Positions 1 to 7,718 of a stretch of 47,926 nucleotides of DNA are shown here, piece after piece. Both the position numbers and the translations under genes were made by a program. The stretch comes from an uncultured Bacteroidales bacterium (GTDB lineage Bacteria; Bacteroidota; Bacteroidia; Bacteroidales; Paludibacteraceae): positions 1 through 47,926 of the forward strand of contig ONND01000016.1 in NCBI GenBank assembly GCA_900319105.1. Reading direction: 5' to 3'. Under the pieces are notes generated by a model. That model was given only the letters and a program-made list of their open reading frames with translations, searched no databases and was not told the origin of the DNA. The first letter of the stretch is position 1. Every line of letters starts with the position of its first letter.

Positions 1-86
1 CATTGAGGGTCGTTGTAGACGACAACGTTGATAGGCTGCAGGTGTACAATGGTGACATAAAGCCGAGCAGTACTAATTGCCCGAAT
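1..86 (+). rRNA. 23S rRNA, 3' end (partial)
   Basis: The window opens inside a 23S rRNA gene. The terminal domain is recognisable from the GTTGATAGGCTGCAGGTGTA segment and the near-universal AGTACTAATTGCCCG just before the 3' end. Only the last ~86 nt are present. The exact 3' end is estimated, because the partner strand of the terminal stem lies outside the window. Confidence 0.9.
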
Positions 87-362
87 CTTTTTCTAAAAAG
101 GTTTTTTGCATTTCGCGGCTCCGCCGCTGAATTGCAACCTTCTTTCAAGAAGGTTTTTAAACTAGTTTTACTAGTTCATCTAGTTAGACTAGTTCTACTA
201 GAACTCTATTGCTTTCGCTCGCGAAAGCTCTTACATTCGTTGATCTGTCAACCCCATATGGTGGTTGAGTGTGGTGGTGGCTTGGTTTTCACCATTAAGC
301 GGCATAGCCGCGTCACCATTGAGCAAGTTTTGCTTGCGCTCATTCCATCATTAACCTATATT
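87..362 (+). other. 23S-5S internal transcribed spacer, hairpin-rich
   Basis: A 23S-5S spacer of about 275 nt without a gene. It holds a series of small perfect hairpins: GCGGCTCCGCCGC (115-127), a 9-bp stem AACCTTCTT/AAGAAGGTT (136-155), CTTTCGC/GCGAAAG (near 214-229), GCGGCATAGCCGC (near 300-312) and a GCAAG/CTTGC stem near 323-337. Between the second and third lies an array of five CTAG tetramers with exact 9-nt spacing. The stems may be RNase processing sites, which is inference. Confidence 0.7.
162..206. repeat. CTAG array, 5 units, 9-nt period
   Basis: CTAG tetramers begin at 162, 171, 180, 189 and 198, exactly 9 nt apart. The unit is CTAGTTNNN, the last unit being CTAGAACTC. Two other arrays in this window (15575 and 34897) also have exactly five CTAGs but an 8-nt period. 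Confidence 0.9.
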
Positions 363-473
363 TAGGTGGTTATAGCGCTGAGGTCCCACCCCTTCCCATT
401 CCGAACAGGGTCGTTAAGCTCAGCATCGCCGATGGTACTGCACTGCGTTGTGGGAGAGATATCGTAAGATACC
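363..473 (+). rRNA. 5S rRNA
   Basis: Recognised from the conserved 5S core GGTCCCACCCCTTCCCATTCC, then GAACAGGGTCGTTAAGCTC and GCCGATGGTACTGC, in the right order and spacing. Total length is about 110 nt. It follows the 23S gene on the same strand, so it is the last gene of an rrn operon. Ends are estimated to within a few nucleotides. Confidence 0.93.
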
Positions 474-532
474 GGGCTTCTTTGTATATGTGGCGATGCT
501 ACCTACTCTCCTTCCGTGTTGTTCTCGCAAAT

Positions 533-1405
533 TTACAATCCCTTCTGGTATGCTTTAGGAGAAAGCCCTGTATAGCGATGGAAGTATTTGCCGAAAGTAG
601 ATTGGTCGGAGAAATGGAGTGCATCGGCTACTTCTGCTACAGTAGCATCAGGCATGCTAAGCTGTGTTTTAGCTTTAAGAATTACATGTTCCTGAATCCA
701 TTTGCTTGCCGGTTTATGGGTGTATTGCGAAACTACATTGGCAACATATTTGGGTGATAGGCACATTTTACGCGCATAAAATTCAATACCTCGTTCTTGG
801 TGGCAGTGTTCATGTACAAGTTGTACGAACTTGTTGACCAATATTTCCTCCCGTGATTGCTTGTTATGTTGCTCCAAATGGTGAAAATAATAGCCTACAC
901 CATAATATAATGCGCGTGTAAGGTTAATAATAATCTCCAATCTGTAGGGGTTGGATTCTTGCTGCATAGCGCGCTTGACCATAGTGAAAAACATCTCTAT
1001 GTGCTCATAGGTCTCTTCGTTAAGCGTAACAATTGGATAGTTTGTGATGGTTTTCCGGATATTGAACTTACTGGAGATGTTGAGTTGTGTTGTGAAATGG
1101 TCAGACATGAGAATGGTTTTTCCCTTGATTTGCTCTGAGTGGTCAATGAACTCGAGGATGTCATCCTTGAAAAAAATAACGAGTGACGGGGCCTGGACAT
1201 GTACATCTATGAGGTTAATACGTCCGTGTATTGTTCCTTCTTCTATGATTACTGCGGTAGTCATGGGAGCCAAAAAATAAGGAGGGAAATCCGGCGTTAA
1301 GTCTAAATCATCCGTTATGATGATTTCATCGCCCAGTTTGTTTACCTGAATACGGCTGCTATCTGCAAGCCTGAAAATTTGCGCGAGATGAGAATATCTG
1401 TTCAT
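533..1405 (-). CDS. AraC family transcriptional regulator
   Basis: A 290-residue protein with a C-terminal AraC-type DNA-binding domain (about residues 190-288). The two helix-turn-helix units are visible: the first around GIEFYARKMCLSPKYVANVV, the second around ATVAEVADALHFSDQSTFGKYF, closing with the family signature GLSPKAYQK. The N-terminal half is a probable sensor domain of unknown ligand. ATG at 1405 is chosen because a promoter fits just upstream (-7 box 1427-1434); a GTG at 1411 is also in frame. It is divergent from the dehydrogenase at 1555, so that gene is a plausible target, which is inference. Confidence 0.92.
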   Translation of the reverse strand: MNRYSHLAQIFRLADSSRIQVNKLGDEIIITDDLDLTPDFPPYFLAPMTTAVIIEEGTIHGRINLIDVHVQAPSLVIFFKDDILEFIDHSEQIKGKTILMSDHFTTQLNISSKFNIRKTITNYPIVTLNEETYEHIEMFFTMVKRAMQQESNPYRLEIIINLTRALYYGVGYYFHHLEQHNKQSREEILVNKFVQLVHEHCHQERGIEFYARKMCLSPKYVANVVSQYTHKPASKWIQEHVILKAKTQLSMPDATVAEVADALHFSDQSTFGKYFHRYTGLSPKAYQKGL

Positions 1406-1426
1406 GTACACATGCTATTTTGTCTG

Positions 1427-1457
1427 CAAAAATACTATTTTTTCTTCAATTATGCAA
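1427..1457 (-). promoter_or_regulatory. Promoter of AraC regulator
   Basis: Minus strand: -33 TTGCATAATTG, exactly 20 nt between TTG and the -7 box TATTTTTG, which has a preceding G. This places the transcription start about 15 nt upstream of the ATG at 1405. Confidence 0.75.
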
Positions 1458-1498
1458 ACTTTTCTACTATTATGACCATTTTTTGTGTTATATTGCCC

Positions 1499-1529
1499 TT
1501 TTCTGTATTATGAAATTGTAGTACCTTTG
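1499..1529 (+). promoter_or_regulatory. Promoter of short-chain dehydrogenase
   Basis: Clear -7 box TACCTTTG at 1522-1529, preceded by G. The -33 position reads TTT rather than TTG at 20-nt spacing, a weak match that would suit activator-dependent transcription, for example by the divergent AraC protein (inference). Confidence 0.6.
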
Positions 1530-1554
1530 CACTGAATTTTAACATATAGGTATT

Positions 1555-2469
1555 ATGGACTTAAAAGACAAAACATTTGTAGTCACAGGAGGTGGCAGCG
1601 GATTAGGTCGCCAATTGACCATAGAGTTGGTAAAAGTGGGTGCTAAAGTAGCCGCAATCGACATTAATGAGGACGGATTGGTCCAAACAGTCAAATTGGC
1701 AGGTGAACTAAGTAGTATGATTTATCCTATTGTATGTAATATTACAGACAAGGAAGCTGTGAATGCTTTGCCGGAGCGCGTGTTACGCCGTAGTGGGCAT
1801 ATTAATTGCTTAATCAATAATGCCGGTATCATTCAACCGTTTGTGAATGTGGAGGAGATGGATGATGCTCTGATTAACCGTATTTTCGCCATCAATTTCT
1901 TTGGAACCCTCTATATGGTGCGTGCGTTTCTGCCACATATGCGCAAAGAAAATGAGTCTTGTTTGGTTAATGTATCCTCATTAGGTGGTTTTGTACCGGT
2001 GAGTGGTCAAACGATATACGGCGCGAGTAAAGCTGCGGTGAAACAACTGACGGATGGTTTGCGCGCGGAGTTAGATGGTACGAGTGTTCATGTAATGAGT
2101 GTTATCCCGGGAGCAATGGCTACGCAGATTCGGGAAAACTCGGGCTTGGGTGCTATACATGTAGAAGAGCAGAAAACGAATAAGGTACTTGATCCTATGG
2201 TTGCCGCGCACTTAATTGTAGAGGGCATCAAAAAGAAGGAAAAGGAGTTGTATATAGGTGCTGATAGTCGCTTGATGCATAATCTATTCCGTTTCATACC
2301 TTTGCGGGCTGCCAAATGGTTGAATGACAGTATTCGCCGCCAGCACGCGAACTCCTTAGTCAGAGTAGGTAGCTATGCTTTGCCGCCACTCTCCTTCCTT
2401 TCGAGGAAGGGGCTTGGGGGTAGGCTTCCCCTCCATTTAGTGAGCCGGAGGGTAGGTATTGCCGTTTAG
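1555..2469 (+). CDS. Short-chain dehydrogenase/reductase (SDR)
   Basis: A 304-residue classical SDR: NAD(P) motif TGGGSGLG (residues 11-18), an acidic residue in AAIDIN favouring NAD, the NNAG motif, catalytic Ser in NVSSLGG and YGASK with catalytic Tyr and Lys. The substrate is unknown. The last ~30 residues (PPLSFLSRKGLGGRLPLHLV and beyond) are not SDR-like and are encoded by a GC-rich hairpin-forming element at about 2389-2455, so the native C-terminus seems to have been replaced or extended. The stop overlaps the convergent nucleotidase gene by 4 bp. Confidence 0.92.
   Translation: MDLKDKTFVVTGGGSGLGRQLTIELVKVGAKVAAIDINEDGLVQTVKLAGELSSMIYPIVCNITDKEAVNALPERVLRRSGHINCLINNAGIIQPFVNVEEMDDALINRIFAINFFGTLYMVRAFLPHMRKENESCLVNVSSLGGFVPVSGQTIYGASKAAVKQLTDGLRAELDGTSVHVMSVIPGAMATQIRENSGLGAIHVEEQKTNKVLDPMVAAHLIVEGIKKKEKELYIGADSRLMHNLFRFIPLRAAKWLNDSIRRQHANSLVRVGSYALPPLSFLSRKGLGGRLPLHLVSRRVGIAV
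2389..2455 (+). repeat. GC-rich hairpin element in the SDR 3' end
   Basis: The stretch has a CTTCCT-ttcg-AGGAAG stem-loop, then GGGGCTTGGGGGTAGG and a CCCCTCC run. It looks like a dispersed intergenic palindromic element captured in frame at the end of the dehydrogenase gene. The copy number elsewhere in the genome cannot be seen here. Confidence 0.4.
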
Positions 2470-4037
2470 TCGTCGAGGATGGTTATTCGGCCCTGCGGGG
2501 AGGCATAGCGGTTAGGAACGACGCCGCCGAGAGTTGTCTCCAGGTAATCGGCGAACGTATCACCGTCGTATTGATTCGGAAGGGGGACTCTGGGACATTG
2601 TTGCAGCACGCCGTTCATACCATCTTCTGCACAGTAGTCGGTAGTGCCGATGGTGTACGTGCCTGTCGGTAGGATGGGCATCCATGTGCCGGTGACGTCA
2701 TCATAGACATCAACGTTGGTAACTGTATGCGAGCGTTGATGCACGGTGTAACGCAGTCCGGCTACTTGCGGGAAGGCGCCACACTCGTCCGGAAGGGAGG
2801 CTGTGCAGCTCTCCAGCATAGCAATAATCGTGCTTCCGGAGGCTTCCACTCTGACCATCTGGTTATTGAAAGGCTGTACGTTAATCACATCTCCGTAAGT
2901 GATTATTCCGGCCGGAATGCTCGCGCGGATACCGCCGCCGTTACAGAGACCGATCTGCGCTTGTGCTATTTCGCGAAACGCATCGGTGATAATATCCGCC
3001 ATGTTCGTTTCGCCGTTACGTACCAGCCGTTTGCCATCTGGCCCGTTGATCGTCAGTTCAAAAGGACAGGTAGCGAGTTGTTTATGCGTTACTTCATCCA
3101 AGAGCTGATAGACGCTGTCGATGGTATGTTGTACCACCGCGCTGGTGAAGCTGAACTCCTGTTGGTTGATGAGCGTTGTAGATATTCGTCCGTCGGGAGA
3201 GATAACCATTTTGCCGATGTTGGCGAATTGTGTTCCGGTCTGTGTCACCGGCACGGTCTGTCCGTCGCGATTAGCGACCTCATCGCGTATGATCACGGAG
3301 TGGGTATGTCCATCGAGAACGATATCGATACCTCGTGTGGCCGCCACCAAGTCATGGGAGGAAATGCCTAAAATAGGTTGTTTCTCGCCCATATGCGAGA
3401 GCAGCACTACATAGTCTGCACCTTCTTTCCTCGCCTGATCAACGGCGGTCTGAACCAGTTGTGGAGCCTCATCGGTGTGCAGATCATAGATGAGATTGCC
3501 GTTTTCATCGTAGAAAGAGTAACTCTCGTCCATCATCGTCTCCGGCGTGAGTACTCCTACGTACGCCACGCGTCGATCTCCGTAGCGGCAGATGACATAC
3601 GGGGCATAATAAGGTGCAGCGGCTCCTGCATCAAAGAAATTCGTGCAGACCACCGGTGCTTGGATTTGCGCCACCAGTTCTTTCATCCGTTCGCCTCCAT
3701 AGTCAAACTCATGATTGCCTATGGTCACGGCATCATAGTGTATCTGACGCATGATATCCACGATATACTGCCCTTCGGACAGCGATCCGGCAACCCCTCC
3801 TTGCAGGTAGTCTCCGCTGCAGACGACAGCGACCCAGGCTGTGTCCGTTGCCTCGATCGCGTCCCGCAATCCGGCTAACTTGGCGTAATTGTCGATAGCG
3901 CAATGCACATCATTCTCATACAGAATGACGATACTTTTCGGCTGCTGGGGAACGTCCTGTTTGTTCTTGCAAGCAGTTAACATTCCCTGTGCGAGCATGC
4001 AGAGGAGGGCAAGTGTATTGCAGAATGTCTTTTTCAT
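2466..4037 (-). CDS. 5'-nucleotidase / cyclic phosphodiesterase lipoprotein (UshA family)
   Basis: A 523-residue two-domain enzyme that hydrolyses nucleotides outside the cytoplasm. A lipoprotein signal ends in LTAC (Cys23). The metallophosphoesterase domain shows ENDVHC (usual form NDxHG, so here the Gly is Cys), GDYLQGG, GNHEFDYG, HMGE and DGHTHS. The C-terminal nucleotidase domain shows NGGGIRASIPAGIITYGDV and the substrate-stacking region QPFNN. It is the last gene of a three-gene operon, 16 nt after the DUF1893 lipoprotein. Confidence 0.93.
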   Translation of the reverse strand: MKKTFCNTLALLCMLAQGMLTACKNKQDVPQQPKSIVILYENDVHCAIDNYAKLAGLRDAIEATDTAWVAVVCSGDYLQGGVAGSLSEGQYIVDIMRQIHYDAVTIGNHEFDYGGERMKELVAQIQAPVVCTNFFDAGAAAPYYAPYVICRYGDRRVAYVGVLTPETMMDESYSFYDENGNLIYDLHTDEAPQLVQTAVDQARKEGADYVVLLSHMGEKQPILGISSHDLVAATRGIDIVLDGHTHSVIIRDEVANRDGQTVPVTQTGTQFANIGKMVISPDGRISTTLINQQEFSFTSAVVQHTIDSVYQLLDEVTHKQLATCPFELTINGPDGKRLVRNGETNMADIITDAFREIAQAQIGLCNGGGIRASIPAGIITYGDVINVQPFNNQMVRVEASGSTIIAMLESCTASLPDECGAFPQVAGLRYTVHQRSHTVTNVDVYDDVTGTWMPILPTGTYTIGTTDYCAEDGMNGVLQQCPRVPLPNQYDGDTFADYLETTLGGVVPNRYASPQGRITILDD

Positions 4038-4053
4038 GGCGGTTGTATGGAGG

Positions 4054-4533
4054 TCATCTATTTTTTAAGATGTTGAAGCACTCTTTGGGGTCGTCAACGC
4101 CGTTGAGACTTTTATCCATGGGGCACTGATCTGTCTGGTTCCGGTTGAGTATCATCGGGATCTCCTCTTCTGCGGAGACCTGAATACCGGCGTTCTCTAA
4201 CATCGCTTTTGCCGGTGTAGAGATGAGGTTGGTATAGACCTGTTTGACTCCTCCGAGAACCATGAGTGCCGCCGCTGCTTTGCCAATCATCTTATCCGCC
4301 ACCACAGCGCCTTGCAGCCGTTGCGGGTCGTTCTCCAGCAGATCCATCAGATCTTTCACTCCCCGCTGGTTATGTTCGGTGATCGTTCCGTTATTGCTGA
4401 CGACAAGACTCACTTGTTGGTCATTGAGGTAGGCGAGCATCTGTTCGTCCGCGATGGAAGGCTTTGTCGATTGCGGTTTCGAGCAGCCGAATAAGGTCAA
4501 AACAACAGTAAGTAAAAGAATAATTTTTTTCAT
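4054..4533 (-). CDS. DUF1893 domain lipoprotein
   Basis: 159 residues with a lipoprotein signal MKKIILLLTVVLTLFGC (Cys17). The mature part matches DUF1893: SLVVSNNGTITEHNQRGVKD, GAVVADKMIGKAAAALMVLG, GGVKQVYTNLIS and the conserved end NRNQTDQCPMDKSL. The family has a deaminase-like fold, but no activity is established. Members are often cytoplasmic, so an exported lipidated version beside a nucleotidase and a reductase is a little unusual. Confidence 0.85.
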   Translation of the reverse strand: MKKIILLLTVVLTLFGCSKPQSTKPSIADEQMLAYLNDQQVSLVVSNNGTITEHNQRGVKDLMDLLENDPQRLQGAVVADKMIGKAAAALMVLGGVKQVYTNLISTPAKAMLENAGIQVSAEEEIPMILNRNQTDQCPMDKSLNGVDDPKECFNILKNR

Positions 4534-4569
4534 TTTGAAAGTGTTAAAGGGTCGGTGGATAAAAGAGGT

Positions 4570-5193
4570 CTATCGTATAAAGTGCATCGGTTTCCATTCT
4601 TCTCGTGCCGGCAGTTGCGGAGCGTTTTCGCCGCGTAGTCCACGTATCATCCATGCCAGGTTATGCGCGAGGGTGCGCATGGTCTGCATCCCTTCCGTAT
4701 CCTGTGCCACTTGTCCTTCTTCCCGTCCGTAGGCGATGTTCCAGTACTGCGATGTAGCTAAGGGCATGTTCATCATCTGCAGCGGCATCTGGAGTGCTTC
4801 AAAAGCGGCTGTAGCGCCTCCACGACGGCAGATCGTAACGACAGCGGCGGGTTTATTCTGCATGTTCGCTCCGTTGGAGAAGCATAGACGTTGCATGATA
4901 GCGAGCAGTGCGCCGTTGGGCTGGCCGTAGTAAACAGGCGAGCCAAAAACGAAACCGTCCGCATCGGCGAAGGTGGCGGAGATGGTATTGCATACATCAT
5001 CGTCGAAGACACAGCGTCCGTTGCCTTTCGTTTTGCAGGTGCCGCAAGCGATGCAACCGCGAAGAGGCTTGTTGCCGATCCAAACAATCTCAGAGTCGAT
5101 GCCTTCTGTCCGGAGCGTCTGAGCTATTTCGCTAAGTGCGGTAAACGTGTTGCCGTTCTTACGGGGCGAACCATTAATGAGGATTACTTTCAT
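4570..5193 (-). CDS. Flavodoxin-like NAD(P)H-dependent oxidoreductase
   Basis: 207 residues of the NADPH-dependent FMN reductase family. The FMN phosphate loop is NGSPRKNGNT (residues 6-15), followed by a Cys-rich insert CIACGTCKTKGNGRC (about residues 51-65) typical of iron-sulfur flavoprotein-like reductases, then GSPVYYGQPNG for flavin contact. The substrate is unknown. It is first in the operon with the two lipoproteins; the 36-nt gap to the next gene supports cotranscription. Confidence 0.9.
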   Translation of the reverse strand: MKVILINGSPRKNGNTFTALSEIAQTLRTEGIDSEIVWIGNKPLRGCIACGTCKTKGNGRCVFDDDVCNTISATFADADGFVFGSPVYYGQPNGALLAIMQRLCFSNGANMQNKPAAVVTICRRGGATAAFEALQMPLQMMNMPLATSQYWNIAYGREEGQVAQDTEGMQTMRTLAHNLAWMIRGLRGENAPQLPAREEWKPMHFIR

Positions 5194-5224
5194 ATTTATT
5201 TTGGTTTGTATTCATTTTTGAGCG

Positions 5225-5255
5225 CAAAGGTACAAAAAATTATTGATATGTGCAA
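5225..5255 (-). promoter_or_regulatory. Promoter of reductase-lipoprotein operon
   Basis: Minus strand: extended -33 TTGCACATATCA, 20 nt after TTG, then -7 TACCTTTG with a preceding G. It lies about 30 nt upstream of the ATG at 5193. Confidence 0.85.
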
Positions 5256-5302
5256 ACAAAAAATGAATAATATGAGCTTATTAGCCTTCTTTTTATCTTC
5301 TG

Positions 5303-5341
5303 TAGGTATTGCGTATGTCGAAAAAAAGCAGTACCTTTGCA
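5303..5341 (+). promoter_or_regulatory. Promoter of first TonB receptor (39-bp duplicated block)
   Basis: TTG at 5309, 20-nt spacing, -7 TACCTTTG at 5332-5339. All 39 bp of this block are identical to 7662-7700 in front of the second receptor. It is open in frame with the receptor (which would read MRMSKKSSTFA), but the promoter boxes show it is not coding. Confidence 0.9.
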
Positions 5342-5362
5342 CCCGATTTTGATTTGACGAAA

Positions 5363-7642
5363 ATGAAACAATATTTACTGATATTATTTTTTGCGCTGTT
5401 CTGTGCCGTTTCCGGATGGTCACAGCAGGAGTATGATGCCCATTTGGTGGGGCATGTGATAGATGAGAAAACGGGTGAACACCTTCCCTATGTCAATGTG
5501 CAAGTCAAAGGTACGAATATAGGCACCGTGACGGATGAGTCCGGCCACTATTTTATGACTAATCTGCCGCTGGGAAAGCAGACAATTGTCTTTTCCTATG
5601 TGGGGTATGAGAACCTGGAGTTGCCTGTCAAGATCGAGGAGAACAAGACCGTGGAGTTGAAGGCTGCTATCCACGAAATGTCTCAGTTGCTCAACAGCGT
5701 GGTTGTCACCGCCAACCGCTATGAGACGAAGCGCCAGGAGGCGGCCACGATAGTCAATGTGTTATCGCCGCGCCTGTTCGAGATGACAGCCGTGGCGTGC
5801 GTCGCAGATGCACTGAATTTCCAGCCGGGTCTGCGCGTGGAGAACACCTGCAGCAACTGCGGTAAGACGGAGTTGCGTATCAACGGTTTGCAAGGCCAGT
5901 ACACCCAGATATTGATGGATAGCCGTCCTGTTTTTTCCTCCATGGCTTCAGTGTATGGCTTGGAGCAAGTACCCTCAGCCATGATCGACCGTATCGAGGT
6001 TATTCGCGGCGGCGGTTCGGCTATGTACGGCGCGAATGCGATCGCCGGTGTGGTGAACATCATCACCAAAGAGCCGGTGCGTAATTTCGTCAATATATCC
6101 AATACGAGCATGATCAACGAGAAAGCCGGCTACGATATCCATACGGATCTGAATGCGTCGGTGATGAGCGAGAACCGCAAGATAGGAGCGTATATCTTTG
6201 CCAGCCATCGCACGCGCAGCCCGTACGACCGCGACGGCGACGAGTTCAGCGAGGTACCCAAACTGCGCTCTACTACTGCGGGTACGCGCGTCTTCTTCAA
6301 GACGAGCGCGTATAGTAAGATCACCGCTTCCTACCATCACACGACGGATTTCCGTCGCGGAGGAAACCGCTTTGATTATGAGCCGCACCAGGCGGACATC
6401 GCCGAGCAGTTGCGCCATAATATCGATGCAGGACAGTTGGCGTTCGATTGGTTCTCTGCGGATAACCGCCATTTCGTGTCGGCGTATTCGGCGATCCAGC
6501 ATATCGGACGCGAGAGCTATTTCGGAGCCGGCAGAGACACGGCGGCCTATGGTCGCAGTAAGGATCTGACGTCTATCACGGGTCTGCAATACCGTTTCTC
6601 GTACCCTTGCGGTCGTGCGAAAGGTGACCTGAGTGTAGGTGCGGAGTATTCGTACAACGGCTTGCACGACAGGATGGTCGGCTATAACCGCGATCTGCAC
6701 CAGCATGTACATGTGGCGGGCGTCTATGCGCAGAACGAATGGAAACAAGAGAAATGGAGCGTGCTCATCGGCGGACGTCTGGAGAAGCATAACTTATTGA
6801 AGAAAGTCGTTTTTAACCCTCGTGCCACCTTCCGTTATACGCCGGTCAACGGTCTGGTGCTCCGTGCGGGCTACAGCAGCGGTTACCGTGCTCCGCAGGC
6901 TTACGATGAGGACTTGCATGTGGCGGCGGTAGGAGGCAGCGTGTCGCTTATACGCCTTGACCCGAACCTCAAACCCGAGTACTCGCATAGTGCTACGATG
7001 AGTACAGACTGGTATCGGGCTTTCGGTAAATGGGAAGTGAACCTGACGGCGGAAGGGTTCTATACGTACTTGCAGGACGTTTTCTTCCTGCGTGAGGACG
7101 GCAAAGATGCAGCTGGGGACATCCTCTTTACCCGTACGAATGCGAAGGCAGCGTGGGTCGGAGGCCTCAATGTGGAGGGCAAAGTGAACTACGGATCGAT
7201 GTTCGTCTTCCAGATCGGTTATACCTACCAGCAGAGCCGTTATACGGAGGCGCAAGCATGGAGCGATGTGGTGCCGGCTGAGGTGCGAATGCTCCATACA
7301 CCCGATCATTACGGATATGTGCTGATCGATGTGCAGCCCGTGCATGATTTCACGATATCCGTAAACGGCAAGGCGACCGGATCGATGCTCGTCCCGCATT
7401 TGGCAGGTTATATCCCGCAGGATCGGTTGGAGAAGACGCCTTCTTTCTGGGATCTGGGAATACGTCTGGCGTACGATATCAATCTCTATAAACATTATTG
7501 TCTGGAGATCAGTTGCGGCGTCAAGAACGTCCTCGACCAATTCCAGAAAGATCTTGATCGAGGAGAGTTAAGGGATGCTAATTATATCTATGGTCCGACT
7601 ATCCCGCGTACGTATTTTGCCGGGTTGAGTCTCAAACTATAA
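5363..7642 (+). CDS. TonB-dependent outer membrane receptor with CarboxypepD-like N domain
   Basis: 759 residues. Signal peptide MKQYLLILFFALFCAVSGWSQ, then a carboxypeptidase-regulatory-like domain (about residues 26-105, GHVIDEKTGEHLPYVNVQVK), TonB-box-like SVVVTANR, a plug domain with ENTCSNCGKTELRINGLQGQ and the signature VIRGGGSAMYGANAIAGVVN, and a 22-strand type barrel ending in an aromatic-rich strand. The paired Cys in the plug are typical of Bacteroidales metal or heme receptors. The ATG at 5363 is chosen because the longer frame runs through the promoter. The neighbouring metal receptor and HMA protein suggest metal or metal-complex uptake (inference). Confidence 0.92.
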   Translation: MKQYLLILFFALFCAVSGWSQQEYDAHLVGHVIDEKTGEHLPYVNVQVKGTNIGTVTDESGHYFMTNLPLGKQTIVFSYVGYENLELPVKIEENKTVELKAAIHEMSQLLNSVVVTANRYETKRQEAATIVNVLSPRLFEMTAVACVADALNFQPGLRVENTCSNCGKTELRINGLQGQYTQILMDSRPVFSSMASVYGLEQVPSAMIDRIEVIRGGGSAMYGANAIAGVVNIITKEPVRNFVNISNTSMINEKAGYDIHTDLNASVMSENRKIGAYIFASHRTRSPYDRDGDEFSEVPKLRSTTAGTRVFFKTSAYSKITASYHHTTDFRRGGNRFDYEPHQADIAEQLRHNIDAGQLAFDWFSADNRHFVSAYSAIQHIGRESYFGAGRDTAAYGRSKDLTSITGLQYRFSYPCGRAKGDLSVGAEYSYNGLHDRMVGYNRDLHQHVHVAGVYAQNEWKQEKWSVLIGGRLEKHNLLKKVVFNPRATFRYTPVNGLVLRAGYSSGYRAPQAYDEDLHVAAVGGSVSLIRLDPNLKPEYSHSATMSTDWYRAFGKWEVNLTAEGFYTYLQDVFFLREDGKDAAGDILFTRTNAKAAWVGGLNVEGKVNYGSMFVFQIGYTYQQSRYTEAQAWSDVVPAEVRMLHTPDHYGYVLIDVQPVHDFTISVNGKATGSMLVPHLAGYIPQDRLEKTPSFWDLGIRLAYDINLYKHYCLEISCGVKNVLDQFQKDLDRGELRDANYIYGPTIPRTYFAGLSLKL

Positions 7643-7661
7643 GAGGCTAAATCCCTATTTT

Positions 7662-7700
7662 TAGGTATTGCGTATGTCGAAAAAAAGCAGTACCTTTGCA
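7662..7700 (+). promoter_or_regulatory. Promoter of second TonB receptor (copy of 5303-5341)
   Basis: TTG at 7668, 20-nt spacing, -7 TACCTTTG at 7691-7698. It is identical over 39 bp to the promoter of the upstream receptor and sits 20 nt after that gene's stop. Confidence 0.9.
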
Positions 7701-7718
7701 GCGTTTTTGACGAATGAG

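Noticed and set aside
3-365. 120-codon plus-strand ORF
   Set aside because: It covers the 23S rRNA end and the structured spacer; the sequence is rRNA, not protein coding.
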